Assembly: GCF_041200145.1 (NCBI RefSeq)
Contig: NZ_CP165734.1
Location: forward strand, 124,001-188,000
Length of the DNA stretch: 64,000 bases
Origin: Bradyrhizobium sp. LLZ17
Lineage (GTDB): Bacteria > Pseudomonadota > Alphaproteobacteria > Rhizobiales > Xanthobacteraceae
Direction: 5' to 3'
Numbering within the stretch: the first letter of the stretch is position 1; the number at the start of each line of letters is the position of its first letter. The notes under the pieces were generated by a model. That model was not told where the DNA came from. It searched no databases and saw only the letters and a list, made by a program, of their open reading frames with translations. Below are positions 36,451-45,186 of the stretch, in pieces. The translations under genes were made by a program, and so were the position numbers.

Positions 36451-37251
36451 ATGACCACGCCCGTGGCGCTCACAATTGCCGGCTCCGATTCGAGCGGCGG
36501 CGCCGGCATTCAGGCTGACCTGAAGACCTTTGCCGCGCTCGGTGTCTACGGCGCCTCGGCCATCACGGCGCTGACGGCGCAGAACACCAATGGTGTCACC
36601 GGCATTCACGCGGTGCCGGCCGAGTTCGTCACCGCGCAGATCGACGCCGTGTTCGCCGATCTCGATGTCGGGGCGGCGAAGATCGGCATGGTGGCGCAAG
36701 CCTTGAGCATCGACGCGATCGCAGCCGCGCTGTCGCGCTGGGCTCCGCGAAATGTGGTGCTCGATCCGGTGATGGTCGCAACCTCCGGCGATCGGCTGCT
36801 GTCACCGCAGGCCGTCGAGGCCCTGCGCAACAAGCTGGTGCCGCTCGCCTCGGTGATCACGCCGAATCTGCCGGAGGCCGCCGCTCTGCTCGACGAGCCG
36901 GTCGCGCGTAGCGAAGCCGAGATCGAGAGCCAGGGGCGGCGCCTGCTCGCGCTCGGCGCTCGCGCGGTGCTGATCAAGGGCGGCCACGGCGAGGGTGCCG
37001 CGAGCATCGACTATCTCGTCAGCGCGGAAAGCACGATCGCACTCGCCGCGCCGCGCGTCGCGACCAAAAATACCCACGGCACCGGCTGCTCGCTGTCCTC
37101 GGCGATCGCGGCAGGTCTCGCCAAGGGCGACACTCTTGAGCAGGCGGTGCGCAACGCCAAGGCCTGGATCAGCGCCGCGATCGCCGCCGCCGACCGCTTC
37201 AGCGTCGGTCATGGCCATGGGCCGGTCCATCATTTCCACAAATTTTACTGA
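36451..37251 (+). CDS. thiD: hydroxymethylpyrimidine/phosphomethylpyrimidine kinase
   Basis: 266 residues, the standard ThiD length. Motifs: TIAGSDSSGGAGIQADLKTF at residue 8, 'YGASAITALTAQNTNGVTGI', VLDPVMVATSGDRLL, TPNLPEAAALLDEP, LIKGGHGEG and the ribokinase-type anion hole THGTGCSLSSAIAAGLA near 208. It phosphorylates HMP and then HMP-P for thiamine pyrophosphate synthesis. ATG 36451 is chosen because homology begins there; the upstream in-frame extension does not look coding. No other thiamine genes are adjacent. Confidence 0.93.
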   Translation: MTTPVALTIAGSDSSGGAGIQADLKTFAALGVYGASAITALTAQNTNGVTGIHAVPAEFVTAQIDAVFADLDVGAAKIGMVAQALSIDAIAAALSRWAPRNVVLDPVMVATSGDRLLSPQAVEALRNKLVPLASVITPNLPEAAALLDEPVARSEAEIESQGRRLLALGARAVLIKGGHGEGAASIDYLVSAESTIALAAPRVATKNTHGTGCSLSSAIAAGLAKGDTLEQAVRNAKAWISAAIAAADRFSVGHGHGPVHHFHKFY

Positions 37252-37280
37252 CGCGGGCGAGTTCGACCTCTTCCGCTTGC

Positions 37281-37490
37281 GGGTAGGGCAATCGCATATG
37301 GGTCCTCGCGGCCATCCTTCGAGACGCCCGCCGTTGGCGGGCCCTCAGGATGAGGACCGAGTGTGCGGCAGCAGTTTCAACGGGCACCGATGCCGCTTAG
37401 CCTCATCCTGAGGAGACCGCGAAGCGGTCGTCTCGAAGGACGAGGCGTGCGTTCAGCCCTCCCAAAATACCATATGCGATTGCCCTGCCC
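37281..37490. repeat. composite nested inverted repeat
   Basis: Outer arms GGGTAGGGCAATCGCATATG (37281-37300) and CATATGCGATTGCCCTGCCC (37471-37490) are inverted with one mismatch. Inside is the GAGACGCCCGCC-type repeat: CATCCTTCGAGACGCCCGCC near 37313 and a return arm CGGTCGTCTCGAAGGACGAG near 37425. The whole fills the gap of about 446 bases between thiD and the phosphoesterase gene; I see no gene in it. Confidence 0.75.
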
Positions 37491-37697
37491 GCAAGCGGGC
37501 GAGGGAGCGCACCTGCGATCGTGACTTACAGTGTGAATCTGATCCTGGGCGGGGCGGCTGCGGCGCCATGTCGCCTGATTGTCGCATGCGGCTGATATTC
37601 GCAGGGAGGGCGAGGCGAGTTTGATTCGTATCTGAGGGTGCCTCAAAGGTTTCGATCGTTCATCCCCCTGTCACGGGATATTGTTACAGGCTGTCGC

Positions 37698-38510
37698 ATG
37701 GGAAGTTACGATATGAGTGACGAGAGCCCTGAAAGGCGCTTTCGCACCTTGTTCATCTCCGACGTTCATCTCGGAGCCCGCGGTTCGCAAGCCGACCTTC
37801 TGCTGGATTTCCTGCGCTACCACGATGCCGACACCATCTATCTCGTCGGCGACATCGTCGACGGCTGGGCGCTGAAATCGAGCTGGCACTGGCCGCAATC
37901 GCATAACGACCTGGTGCAGAAGCTTTTGCGCAAGGCGCGCAAGGGTGCCAAGGTCATCTACATTCCCGGCAATCACGACGAGTTCCTGCGCAACTATTAC
38001 GGCACGCATTTCGGCGGCATCGATGTGGTCGAAAACACCGTCCACACCGGCGTCGATGGCAAGCGGTTTCTGGTGATCCACGGCGACATCTTCGACCTCG
38101 TGGTGCAGAACGCGCGCTGGCTCGCCCATCTCGGCGACAAGGCCTACGACTTCGCCATCCAGATGAACCGCTTCGTCAACTTCTTCCGGCGTATGTTCAA
38201 AGTGCCTTATTGGTCGCTGTCGCAATGGGCCAAGCAGAAGGTCAAGAACGCCGTCAATTATATCGGCGCGTTCGAGCAGGCGCTCGCCGCCGAGGCGCGC
38301 CGCCACGACGCCGACGGCGTGATCTGCGGCCACATCCATTATGCCGTGATCCGCGACGAGGGCGGCATCCGCTACATGAACTGCGGCGACTGGGTGGAGA
38401 GCTGCACCGCGCTGGTCGAGCACGACGACGGCCATTTCGAGATCATCACCTGGGCGGATCACGCGCAAAAGCCGGCGGAAGTCCCCCAGGTGGCGGCAAG
38501 GGCGGCCTGA
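37698..38510 (+). CDS. LpxH-like UDP-2,3-diacylglucosamine diphosphatase family phosphoesterase
   Basis: About 270 residues of calcineurin-like metallophosphoesterase with all five metal motifs: FISDVHLGARGSQADLL, YLVGDIVDGW, YIPGNHDEFLR, LVIHGDIFD and ICGHIHYAVI. The family includes LpxH, which cleaves UDP-2,3-diacylglucosamine to lipid X. This long sub-type pairs with a glycosyltransferase in many bacteria, so a glycolipid role is as likely. ATG 37698 is used, with 37713 as alternative. Its stop overlaps the next start (TGATG), so the pair is translationally coupled. Confidence 0.82.
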   Translation: MGSYDMSDESPERRFRTLFISDVHLGARGSQADLLLDFLRYHDADTIYLVGDIVDGWALKSSWHWPQSHNDLVQKLLRKARKGAKVIYIPGNHDEFLRNYYGTHFGGIDVVENTVHTGVDGKRFLVIHGDIFDLVVQNARWLAHLGDKAYDFAIQMNRFVNFFRRMFKVPYWSLSQWAKQKVKNAVNYIGAFEQALAAEARRHDADGVICGHIHYAVIRDEGGIRYMNCGDWVESCTALVEHDDGHFEIITWADHAQKPAEVPQVAARAA

Positions 38511-39552
38511 TGCGCATCCTGGTCGCGACCGACGCCTGGCACCCGCAAGTCAATGGTGTGGTTCGGACGCTGACCAAGCTCGCTGACGCCGCGAACGGCT
38601 TCGGCGTCGAGCTCACGTTTCTGACGCCGCAATCGTTCCGCACCTTCGCGATGCCGAGCTATCGCGACGTGCGGCTCGCGATGCCGCGCCCGGCCCGGAT
38701 TGCAAAGCTGATCGAACAGGCCCAGCCCGACAGCATCCATATTGCGACGGAGGGGCCGATCGGCCTGATGGTCCGCCGCTTCTGTCGCCAGCGCAGGCTG
38801 CCGTTCACGACCAGCTTCCACACCCGCTTCCCCGAATATGTCCGCGCCAGGGTGCCGGTTCCGGAATCCCTGATCTGGCGCGCGCTGCGGCGCTTCCACA
38901 GCGCCAGCCGAGCGGTGATGGCGGCAACCCCGGCGCTCGCCCGCGAACTGACCGAGCGCGGCTTCGCCAAGGTCGTGCTGTGGCCGCGCGGCGTCGACAC
39001 CCATTTGTTCCACCCGCGTGCGATCGACCTGTGCCTTCCGGCCCCGGTGTTCCTTTCGGTCGGTCGCGTCGCGGTGGAGAAGATCTCGAAGCCTTCCTCG
39101 ACCTCGACCTGCCCGGCACCAAGGTGATCGTCGGGGATGGCCCCGCCCGCGTCGCGCTGGAGGAGGCATATCCGGATGCGATCTTTCTGGGGGAAAAGCA
39201 CGGCGAGGAACTGGCGGACATCTACGCGGCCGCCGACGTCTTCGTGTTTCCCAGCAAGACCGACACCTTCGGCCTGGTCCTGCTCGAGGCGCTGGCAAGC
39301 GGCTTGCCGGTCGCGGCGTTTCCGGTGAAGGGTCCCCGCGACGTCATAGGCGATGCGCCGGTCGGCGCGCTGGATCATGATCTGCGCGATGCCTGCTTGG
39401 CAGCGCTCGACGTTTCCCGCCAGGCCTGCGTCCAATTCGCCTCCAATTACACCTGGGAGGCCTCGGCCCGGGCTTTTGTCGACAGCATTCTGGCGGTCGG
39501 CGCGGTGCTGCCCGGCCGGAACAGCGCGGATCAGCCACGCTTCGTCGCCTGA
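38510..39552 (+). CDS. GT4-family glycosyltransferase (MgtA/SqdX-like), frameshifted as sequenced
   Basis: One missing A near 39081 splits a 347-residue GT-B enzyme. The first part reads MRILVATDAWHPQVNGVVRT, ARIAKLIEQAQPDSIHIATE, FTTSFHTRFPEYVRARVPVP and LWPRGVDTHLFHP. After restoring the base (VEKNLEAFLDLDLPGTK) the second part has KVIVGDGPARVALEEAYPDA, the EX7E-type donor region 'FPSKTDTFGLVLLEALASGL' and FPVKGPRDVIG. Relatives transfer mannose or glucuronate to diacylglycerol lipids. It is coupled to the phosphoesterase by an overlapping TGATG. Confidence 0.85.
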
Positions 39553-39615
39553 CCAGGCGAAATCCTCGCGCGGAGATGTCTTGCCCGCGGCTCCTCCGCC
39601 GCGATAACATCTGAC

Positions 39616-40599
39616 ATGACCGAACAGCTCCTCCCGATCGGCCCAGCCGATATCGATGCCGCAGCGCGCGTGATCGCACCCTTCGCCGTCCGCACCCCGC
39701 TGTTGTCCTTTCCCGTGCTCAACGAGCGCGTCGGCGCGAAGGTCTTTCTGAAGCCGGAGATGCTCCAGCGCACCGGCTCCTTCAAGTTCCGCGGCGCCTT
39801 CAACAAGGTCGCCTCGATTCCGGAGGACAAGCGCGCCGGCGGCGTGGTCGCGTTCTCCTCCGGCAACCACGCCCAGGGCGTGGCGGCCGCGGCAAAGATC
39901 CTCGACATGCACGCGACCATCGTGATGCCGGCAGACGCGCCCTTGTCGAAGCGCGAGCGCACCAAATCCTACGGCGCCGAGGTCGTGCTGTATGACCGTG
40001 ACCGCGACGACCGCGAGGCGATCTCGCGCGGTATCGCCGAGAAGCGCGGCGCGACGCTGGTCAGGCCCTATGACGATCCCTTCGTCATCGCCGGGCAGGG
40101 CACTGCCGGCCGCGAAATCGCGGAGGATATGGCAGCGCTCGGCCTTAAGCCGGACATCGTGGTCGCGCCGGCCTCCGGCGGCGGCCTGATCGCCGGCGTT
40201 GCGACTGCGGTGAAGGCGCGCTTTCCGCTCGCCGAGATTGTGGTGGCCGAGCCCGAGGCCTTCGACGATCACGGGCTGTCGCTGACCGCAGGTCATCGCG
40301 AGCCGCATGCGCCGGCAGGCCGCACCATCTGCGACGCGCTGATGGCCTTGATCCCTGGCGAGATGACCTTTGCCATCAACAGCAAGCTGCTGGCGCGCGG
40401 CGTCACCGCCTCGGACAAGGAAGTCGGCGCGGCGGTCGCCTTCGCCTATCGCGAGCTGAAGCTGGTCGTCGAGCCCGGCGGCGCCGTCGGCCTCGCCGCG
40501 CTGCTCGCCGGCCGCCTCGACGTCGCCGGCAAGAATGTCGTCATCGTGCTCTCCGGCGGCAATGTCGATGCTGATCTGTTCGCCGAGCTGGTGGCCTGA
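39616..40599 (+). CDS. threonine/serine dehydratase-like PLP enzyme
   Basis: A 327-residue fold-type II PLP protein with the PLP lysine in RTGSFKFRGAFNKVASI, the substrate loop VAFSSGNHAQGVAAAAK, the phosphate-binding glycines APASGGGLIAGVATAVKA and the C-terminal VIVLSGGNVDADLFAEL. It has no C-terminal ACT domain, so it resembles catabolic threonine dehydratases or serine/threonine racemase-like enzymes more than biosynthetic IlvA. It probably converts threonine to 2-oxobutyrate and ammonia. It is monocistronic and ends at a strong terminator. Confidence 0.85.
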   Translation: MTEQLLPIGPADIDAAARVIAPFAVRTPLLSFPVLNERVGAKVFLKPEMLQRTGSFKFRGAFNKVASIPEDKRAGGVVAFSSGNHAQGVAAAAKILDMHATIVMPADAPLSKRERTKSYGAEVVLYDRDRDDREAISRGIAEKRGATLVRPYDDPFVIAGQGTAGREIAEDMAALGLKPDIVVAPASGGGLIAGVATAVKARFPLAEIVVAEPEAFDDHGLSLTAGHREPHAPAGRTICDALMALIPGEMTFAINSKLLARGVTASDKEVGAAVAFAYRELKLVVEPGGAVGLAALLAGRLDVAGKNVVIVLSGGNVDADLFAELVA

Positions 40600-40616
40600 T
40601 CATCTCACATGAAGAA

Positions 40617-40645
40617 GGGGCAGCGCGTTGCGGCGCTGCCCCTTT
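40617..40645. terminator. rho-independent terminator
   Basis: GGGGCAGCGC (40617-40626) pairs with GCGCTGCCCC (40633-40642), followed by TTT on the plus strand and preceded by GAAGAA, so it can work on both strands. It separates the dehydratase gene from the convergent caspase-like gene. Confidence 0.85.
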
Positions 40646-40668
40646 CTCGTCTTTGGGGTTTGTCGTGA

Positions 40669-42407
40669 TCAGTGCATGAAGCCGCGGTGGTTGTTGCCGC
40701 CATTCATGACTGGCGACTGGTTCATCGACTGGCGGAAGTTGCTGCCGCCACCATTGCCGATCGCATTGAACTGCGGACGGTTGTTCTGCTGGTTGTTCTG
40801 CACCTGCACCTTGTTCACCGGGTTGTTGTTCAGTTTCACGTCGTTGTTGACGTGGATCGGATTGGTCTGCGTCTGGACTTTCGTCGTCTTCACGTCGGTC
40901 GTCTTGACCTCGATGTTCGAGCCGCCTTTGCCGACATTCACCGGCATGCTCACGATCTTGCCCGGGTTAGCGTTGGCGTTGCCGGCATTTGGCGTAGTGT
41001 TGGTCACCGGCAGCGTCACGATCTTGCCGATGCTGCCGTTGTTCGTCGTCGTGTTGGTCGGCGCGGGCAGGGTGACGATCTTGCCGCCAGCGCCGCCAGT
41101 GCCGATCAAATTGCCCTCGCCCTGCTTCTGCACGACCGGCAGACTGCCGTTTGCTTGCGCATGATCATTGCCCTGCTGCATCAGCGGCATGTATTTGGGC
41201 TGGCCGAGATTGCCGAGCTTCAAGGTCGGGGCGATATTCTGCGGAGCCAAGAACTTCGTCGCCTGCATCAGCGGGATCAGCTTCGGCTGCTTCTCGAGCT
41301 TCAGCGCGACCTGCGCATAGGGGCTGTTGCCGTAGCTGTCGTAGAAGCTCTTGTAGCCGAGCGGCGAGTTCGCAAGCACCGCCTTGTGCCAGGCCTGCGA
41401 GATCAGGAGGTTCGACAGCAGCCAGCGGATGTGGTCGCACAGCGGGTCGTGCGGATACATCTCGATGAACTCCTGATAGTATTCGGGCCGGCCTTCCGAC
41501 AGCACATAATCATAGGCCTGGCGGGTCGAGCGGCTCGGCAGGTTGGAGGCCATCTGCACCACCGGCGCATTCACCGGCGCGCGGTTGGCGGCGACGGCGG
41601 TGTCGCCGAAGAAGGTGAAGTCGGAGGTGAGCGACGAACTCTCCCACGGATCTGCGCGCCGCTGGTGGTCTGGTTGACCTCGAGACGCACGCGCTTGAAC
41701 AGCTGCTCGATCGGCACGTTGGGTTCGCGCGCGATGTTCAGGAAGGCCTGTGTGTAGGGGCTGTGGCCGCCGGCACCGTCGAGCGCCTCGGCGCCCGGCG
41801 CGGTGGAATAGCCGACGATCGAGCCGTTCGGCGCATCGACGATGGCGAGACCGCGGCTGGCGTCGTTGACGTTCGGGAACGGGTTGTTGCGGCAGGCATC
41901 AAGGATGACGATGCGCATCCGGCTCGGGATCGTCTCCAGCGTCGACATCACGTCGACCAGACGCACCGAGTTGTTGACGAGCTCGGTCTGGTTCGAGACC
42001 TTCGCGTCGACGGGAACGAGATAGTTCTCGCCGGCGAGCTGCACGCCGTGTCCGGCGTAATAGACCATCGCCACCGTATTCGGACCGCGCGCGGAGACTT
42101 TTGCCGAAAAATCCTGGACGACGCGGAGCATGTCGTTCTGGGTCAAATCGGTCGCCGAGATCACCTCGAAGCCGGCCGAGTTCAGGAACTGCGCCATCGA
42201 TTGCGCGTCATTGTCGGGGTTCGCCAGCTGCGGCGCGTTCTGGTAGTTCGAATTGCCGATCACCAGCGCGACCCGCTGCTCCGGGCCTTGCAGCGCGGTC
42301 GGGGCCGGCTCGACCGGGGCGACTTGTGCGGAAACAGGGCCGCAGGCGAAGCCGAACAGGCTTCCCAGCAGGCCCGTGATCATCAGGAAAGGCTTTAGGC
42401 GGAACAT
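40669..42407 (-). CDS. exported caspase-like (peptidase C14) protein with Asn-rich tail, frameshifted as sequenced
   Basis: One missing C near 41648 splits a protein of about 579 residues. After a signal peptide (MFRLKPFLMITGLLGSLFGF to VSA) comes a caspase-type domain: VALVIGNSNYQNAPQLANPD, His120 in VYYAGHGVQ and Cys172 in VILDACRNNPF, then YSTAPGAEALDG. The second frame continues PWESSSLTSDFTFFGDTAVA, a helical region (SRSTRQAYDYVLSEG), and a tail with three GKIV(T/S)(L/M)P units and runs of Asn/Gln. The catalytic pair is intact, so Arg/Lys-directed proteolysis in the periplasm is possible. ATG 42407 follows AAAGGAG. Two CRP-like sites lie about 80-110 bases upstream. Confidence 0.85.
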
Positions 42408-42482
42408 GGCGTGCTCCTTTGGCACTCATCTCGATGCGAGATTGGTTGCGCCGAAGCTTGGCCGCGTTCGAGCCTTGGGTCC

Positions 42483-42523
42483 GTGATTGCGATCACTCTG
42501 GGTGCATGCGTGATCTGAATCAC
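42483..42523. promoter_or_regulatory. tandem CRP/FNR-type palindromes upstream of the caspase-like gene
   Basis: GTGATTGCGATCAC (42483-42496) and GTGATCTGAATCAC (42510-42523) both fit GTGA-N6-TCAC perfectly, 27 bp apart centre to centre. They lie upstream of the caspase-like gene start (42407) and downstream of the stop of the neighbouring minus-strand gene. The binding protein is not known from this window. Confidence 0.55.
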
Positions 42524-42573
42524 GCTGGTCCCGCCATCATGAGCATAGGGGGTTGCAGGAGAGCGAGCGCCGC

Positions 42574-43914
42574 TTACGAGAAGAACGCGATCTTTTCGGC
42601 TTGCGTCATCCTGCGGATTGGCGCCAGTGCGTCGTTGGCCGCAGTGCGGGGCTTTTGCAGCATGCCGCTGGCCAGGATGGTTGCGCCGAGTGATTGCTCG
42701 GGCAGGGGCGAGGGCATGGGCAATGTCGCGGTCGGCGCCGCGCCGAACGTTGCCGTGGCCGCCATTGCCATGGCCGGCTGCTCCATCACTTCGGCGGCGG
42801 CTTCTGCTATCGCATCGGTGAGGCGGGCGAGCGATTCCATCGCGATCGGCGCCTCGATGACGGGCTCCTCAACCTGCGGTGCGACGGCCGGCTCCACAGC
42901 GACCGGCTCAGGAACGTCGACGGCAACCGGCGGCGCGACGTCCGCGGCCACAGGCTCCGGGATCTCCGCAGCCATCTCCATGGGCTCGACGATTTCGTCG
43001 AACTCCGGATCGGGCGCGGCCATCTCCATCGCGATCGCCGCGAGCACGGCGTCGTCTTCGGCCTCCGCAGCGGCGTCGAGCGAGAACTCGTCCGTGATCT
43101 CCGCGACAGCGGCAGGCTCGGCGAGGCTTTCCTCAACCGCAGCGAAACTCTCTTCAGCCGCGACATGGGTCTCGGCAACCTCCGGCGCGACGGTGACGTC
43201 CGTCGCTTCCTCGGCGAGGGACATCGCGTCAGCAGCGCCGGCGGGTTCGTGCTCAGGAGCGACAGCGACATCCTGCGGCGCCTCAGTAAAAGCCACGGGT
43301 GCTTCGCTCGTCGGCGCTTCCGCGACCGGAGGCTGCGATTCCTGCACGGGAGCCGGGCCAGGCTCCACCGCCAAGCCGTTCGCGTCGGTCTGGTCGACCC
43401 GGTCTCTCAACAGATCGAAGGCGACCTTGAGGTCGCCGCGCGGGTCTAAGATGGAAGCCTGGGCGCAAGCCGCTTCCATCGAGGCGAGCTGCAGATCAAT
43501 CAGGTCGCAGATTCGGCTGTCGGCGCCGATCTCGCGCCAGCGCCACGAGATCTCCTTGATGATGCGCACCCCGCGCGGGATCGCCGAGAGGCTGGCCTGG
43601 ATCGCCGCGGGATCGACGGCCGCGATCGCGATCGTCTCGGCCTCGCGGATTGCGCGGCGGATCTCGACCAGCGCTTCGGGCAGGCGGTCCTCGACGAGGG
43701 GTTGCCGCTGTGCCGCAAGGGTTTCCTCGATTTTCGCGACGGCGTCGAGCACCATGCTGGTATCGGCGTTGCGGTTGCGCTTGGCGAATTCGCCGAGGAA
43801 CCAGCGGCCGCGCGCGGTCTCCATAAAGGCTTCGCGGATCGCGTCGTAATCCTGCTCGTTCGGCTCGGCCGCACGGGCAGACATAGGCGAGAGGGCGAAT
43901 GCTTCAGAGGCCAT
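42574..43914 (-). CDS. conserved-looking protein with Ala/Glu/Pro-rich low-complexity half
   Basis: 446 residues. Residues 1-175 look folded and helical (YDAIREAFMETARGRWFLGE, FAKRNRNADTSMVLDAVAKI, IPRGVRIIKEISWRWREIGA). Residues 190-400 are acidic low complexity rich in Ala, Val, Pro and Glu, with repeated PVAVD/EPVAVEP phrases. The end (DALAPIRRMTQAEKIAFFS) looks conserved, perhaps a docking peptide. I recognise no family. An adaptor-like protein with a flexible linker is the simplest reading. ATG 43914 is chosen as the first start that fits the helical domain. Confidence 0.6.
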   Translation of the reverse strand: MASEAFALSPMSARAAEPNEQDYDAIREAFMETARGRWFLGEFAKRNRNADTSMVLDAVAKIEETLAAQRQPLVEDRLPEALVEIRRAIREAETIAIAAVDPAAIQASLSAIPRGVRIIKEISWRWREIGADSRICDLIDLQLASMEAACAQASILDPRGDLKVAFDLLRDRVDQTDANGLAVEPGPAPVQESQPPVAEAPTSEAPVAFTEAPQDVAVAPEHEPAGAADAMSLAEEATDVTVAPEVAETHVAAEESFAAVEESLAEPAAVAEITDEFSLDAAAEAEDDAVLAAIAMEMAAPDPEFDEIVEPMEMAAEIPEPVAADVAPPVAVDVPEPVAVEPAVAPQVEEPVIEAPIAMESLARLTDAIAEAAAEVMEQPAMAMAATATFGAAPTATLPMPSPLPEQSLGATILASGMLQKPRTAANDALAPIRRMTQAEKIAFFS

Positions 43915-43989
43915 GTCAATCTCGTCGCGCAAATCACGGCGCGTTACAGTAACGATCACCACGATATCGACCGAATCGCAATTGGTTTG

Positions 43990-45186
43990 ATGCTACCCGA
44001 ATCACAAATCCCCACCACAGCGTCCGAGAAGCGGCGATTCGCCGTCCGCCTGGCGCTGTTCTATTCGGCGATGTTCGCGGTCTCGGGCACCCATCTGCCG
44101 TTCTTTCCGGTCTGGCTGAAGGCGGTCGGCGTCGATGCAGCCTGGATCGGCATCATCAACGCGGTGCCGGGAATCACGCGCTTCACCACCTTGCCTTACG
44201 CGACCGCCTTTGCCGAAAAGCGCCATGCGATTCGCGCCGGGATGGTGGTTTCGGTATTTGCGACCGCGGTGGGATTTGCGGTGCTCGGCATGCTGCACCA
44301 GCCGCTGGCGCTGCTCCTGGTTTATGGGCTGATCTGCATCGTGTGGACGCCGGCGGTCCCGCTGACCGATGCGTACGCGCTGCGCGGGGTCGTTCGCTAC
44401 GGCTTCGACTATGGGCCGGTGCGGCTGTGGGGATCGGCAGCTTTCGCCGCCGGGTCGCTTGCCTGCGGCTATCTCGTCGACAGCATCGCTGCGCGCGAGC
44501 TGATCTGGGTCATCGTCGCATGGGCTGTTGTAGCTGCGATCGCCGGCCTGTTGCTCGAGCCGCTTGTCGATGTCAGGCGAAAGGTCGCCGACAGGGACGC
44601 CGGCAAGGCGCTGCTGCGCGATGCCGGCTTCTGGCTGGTGATCGTGTCAGCCGCGCTGATCCAGGGCAGCCATGCCGCCTATTACGCGTTTTCCGCGATC
44701 AGCTGGCAGGCCCGGGGCCTCGGTGGGCTCACGATCGCAGGGCTCTGGACGCTGGGTGTGATCGCCGAGATTGTCGTGTTCGCGCTGTCGCCGCGCTTTT
44801 CGCTGCATCCGTCGTCGCTCATGGCGATCGGTGGTGCAAGCGCCGTCCTGCGCTGGGTGATCACAGCGCAGGATCCGCCGCTCGCGCTGCTTGCGGTGGT
44901 GCAGTTGGGACACGGGCTCAGCTTCGGCGTGACCATCGTCGGCACCATGACCCTGCTGGTGCAGCGCGTGCCCTCACATCAGATCGCGCGCGGGCAGGGC
45001 TATTATGCGGCGTGCAGCGGGCTGCTGGGCGCGACCACCTCGATCGCGTCAGGCGCGATCTACGCCCAGATCGGCGAGGGCGTGTACTACGTCATGGCGG
45101 CGATGGCCGGTGCCGGCGCGCTGCTGATCTGGTCGGCGCGGCAGCGGCTGAAATCTCAGCCCCAGAGCGAGGGCGCCGGCGGATAG
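43990..45186 (+). CDS. MFS transporter (LacY/HcaT-like)
   Basis: 398 residues with twelve predicted helices. The pattern fits the MFS_1-like group containing 3-phenylpropionate and nucleoside permeases: 'LFYSAMFAVSGTHLPFFPVW', the inter-helix region YATAFAEKRHAIRAG, 'YGPVRLWGSAAFAAGSLACG' and VQLGHGLSFGVTIVG. It probably imports a small organic compound with protons; the substrate is unknown. Its 3' end overlaps the convergent epimerase gene by 31 bases. Confidence 0.8.
   Translation: MLPESQIPTTASEKRRFAVRLALFYSAMFAVSGTHLPFFPVWLKAVGVDAAWIGIINAVPGITRFTTLPYATAFAEKRHAIRAGMVVSVFATAVGFAVLGMLHQPLALLLVYGLICIVWTPAVPLTDAYALRGVVRYGFDYGPVRLWGSAAFAAGSLACGYLVDSIAARELIWVIVAWAVVAAIAGLLLEPLVDVRRKVADRDAGKALLRDAGFWLVIVSAALIQGSHAAYYAFSAISWQARGLGGLTIAGLWTLGVIAEIVVFALSPRFSLHPSSLMAIGGASAVLRWVITAQDPPLALLAVVQLGHGLSFGVTIVGTMTLLVQRVPSHQIARGQGYYAACSGLLGATTSIASGAIYAQIGEGVYYVMAAMAGAGALLIWSARQRLKSQPQSEGAGG

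Noticed and set aside
40672..41757. 361-residue plus-strand frame rich in Val, His and Arg
   Set aside because: It is antisense to the low-complexity Asn-rich tail of the caspase-like protein; the odd composition comes from that.
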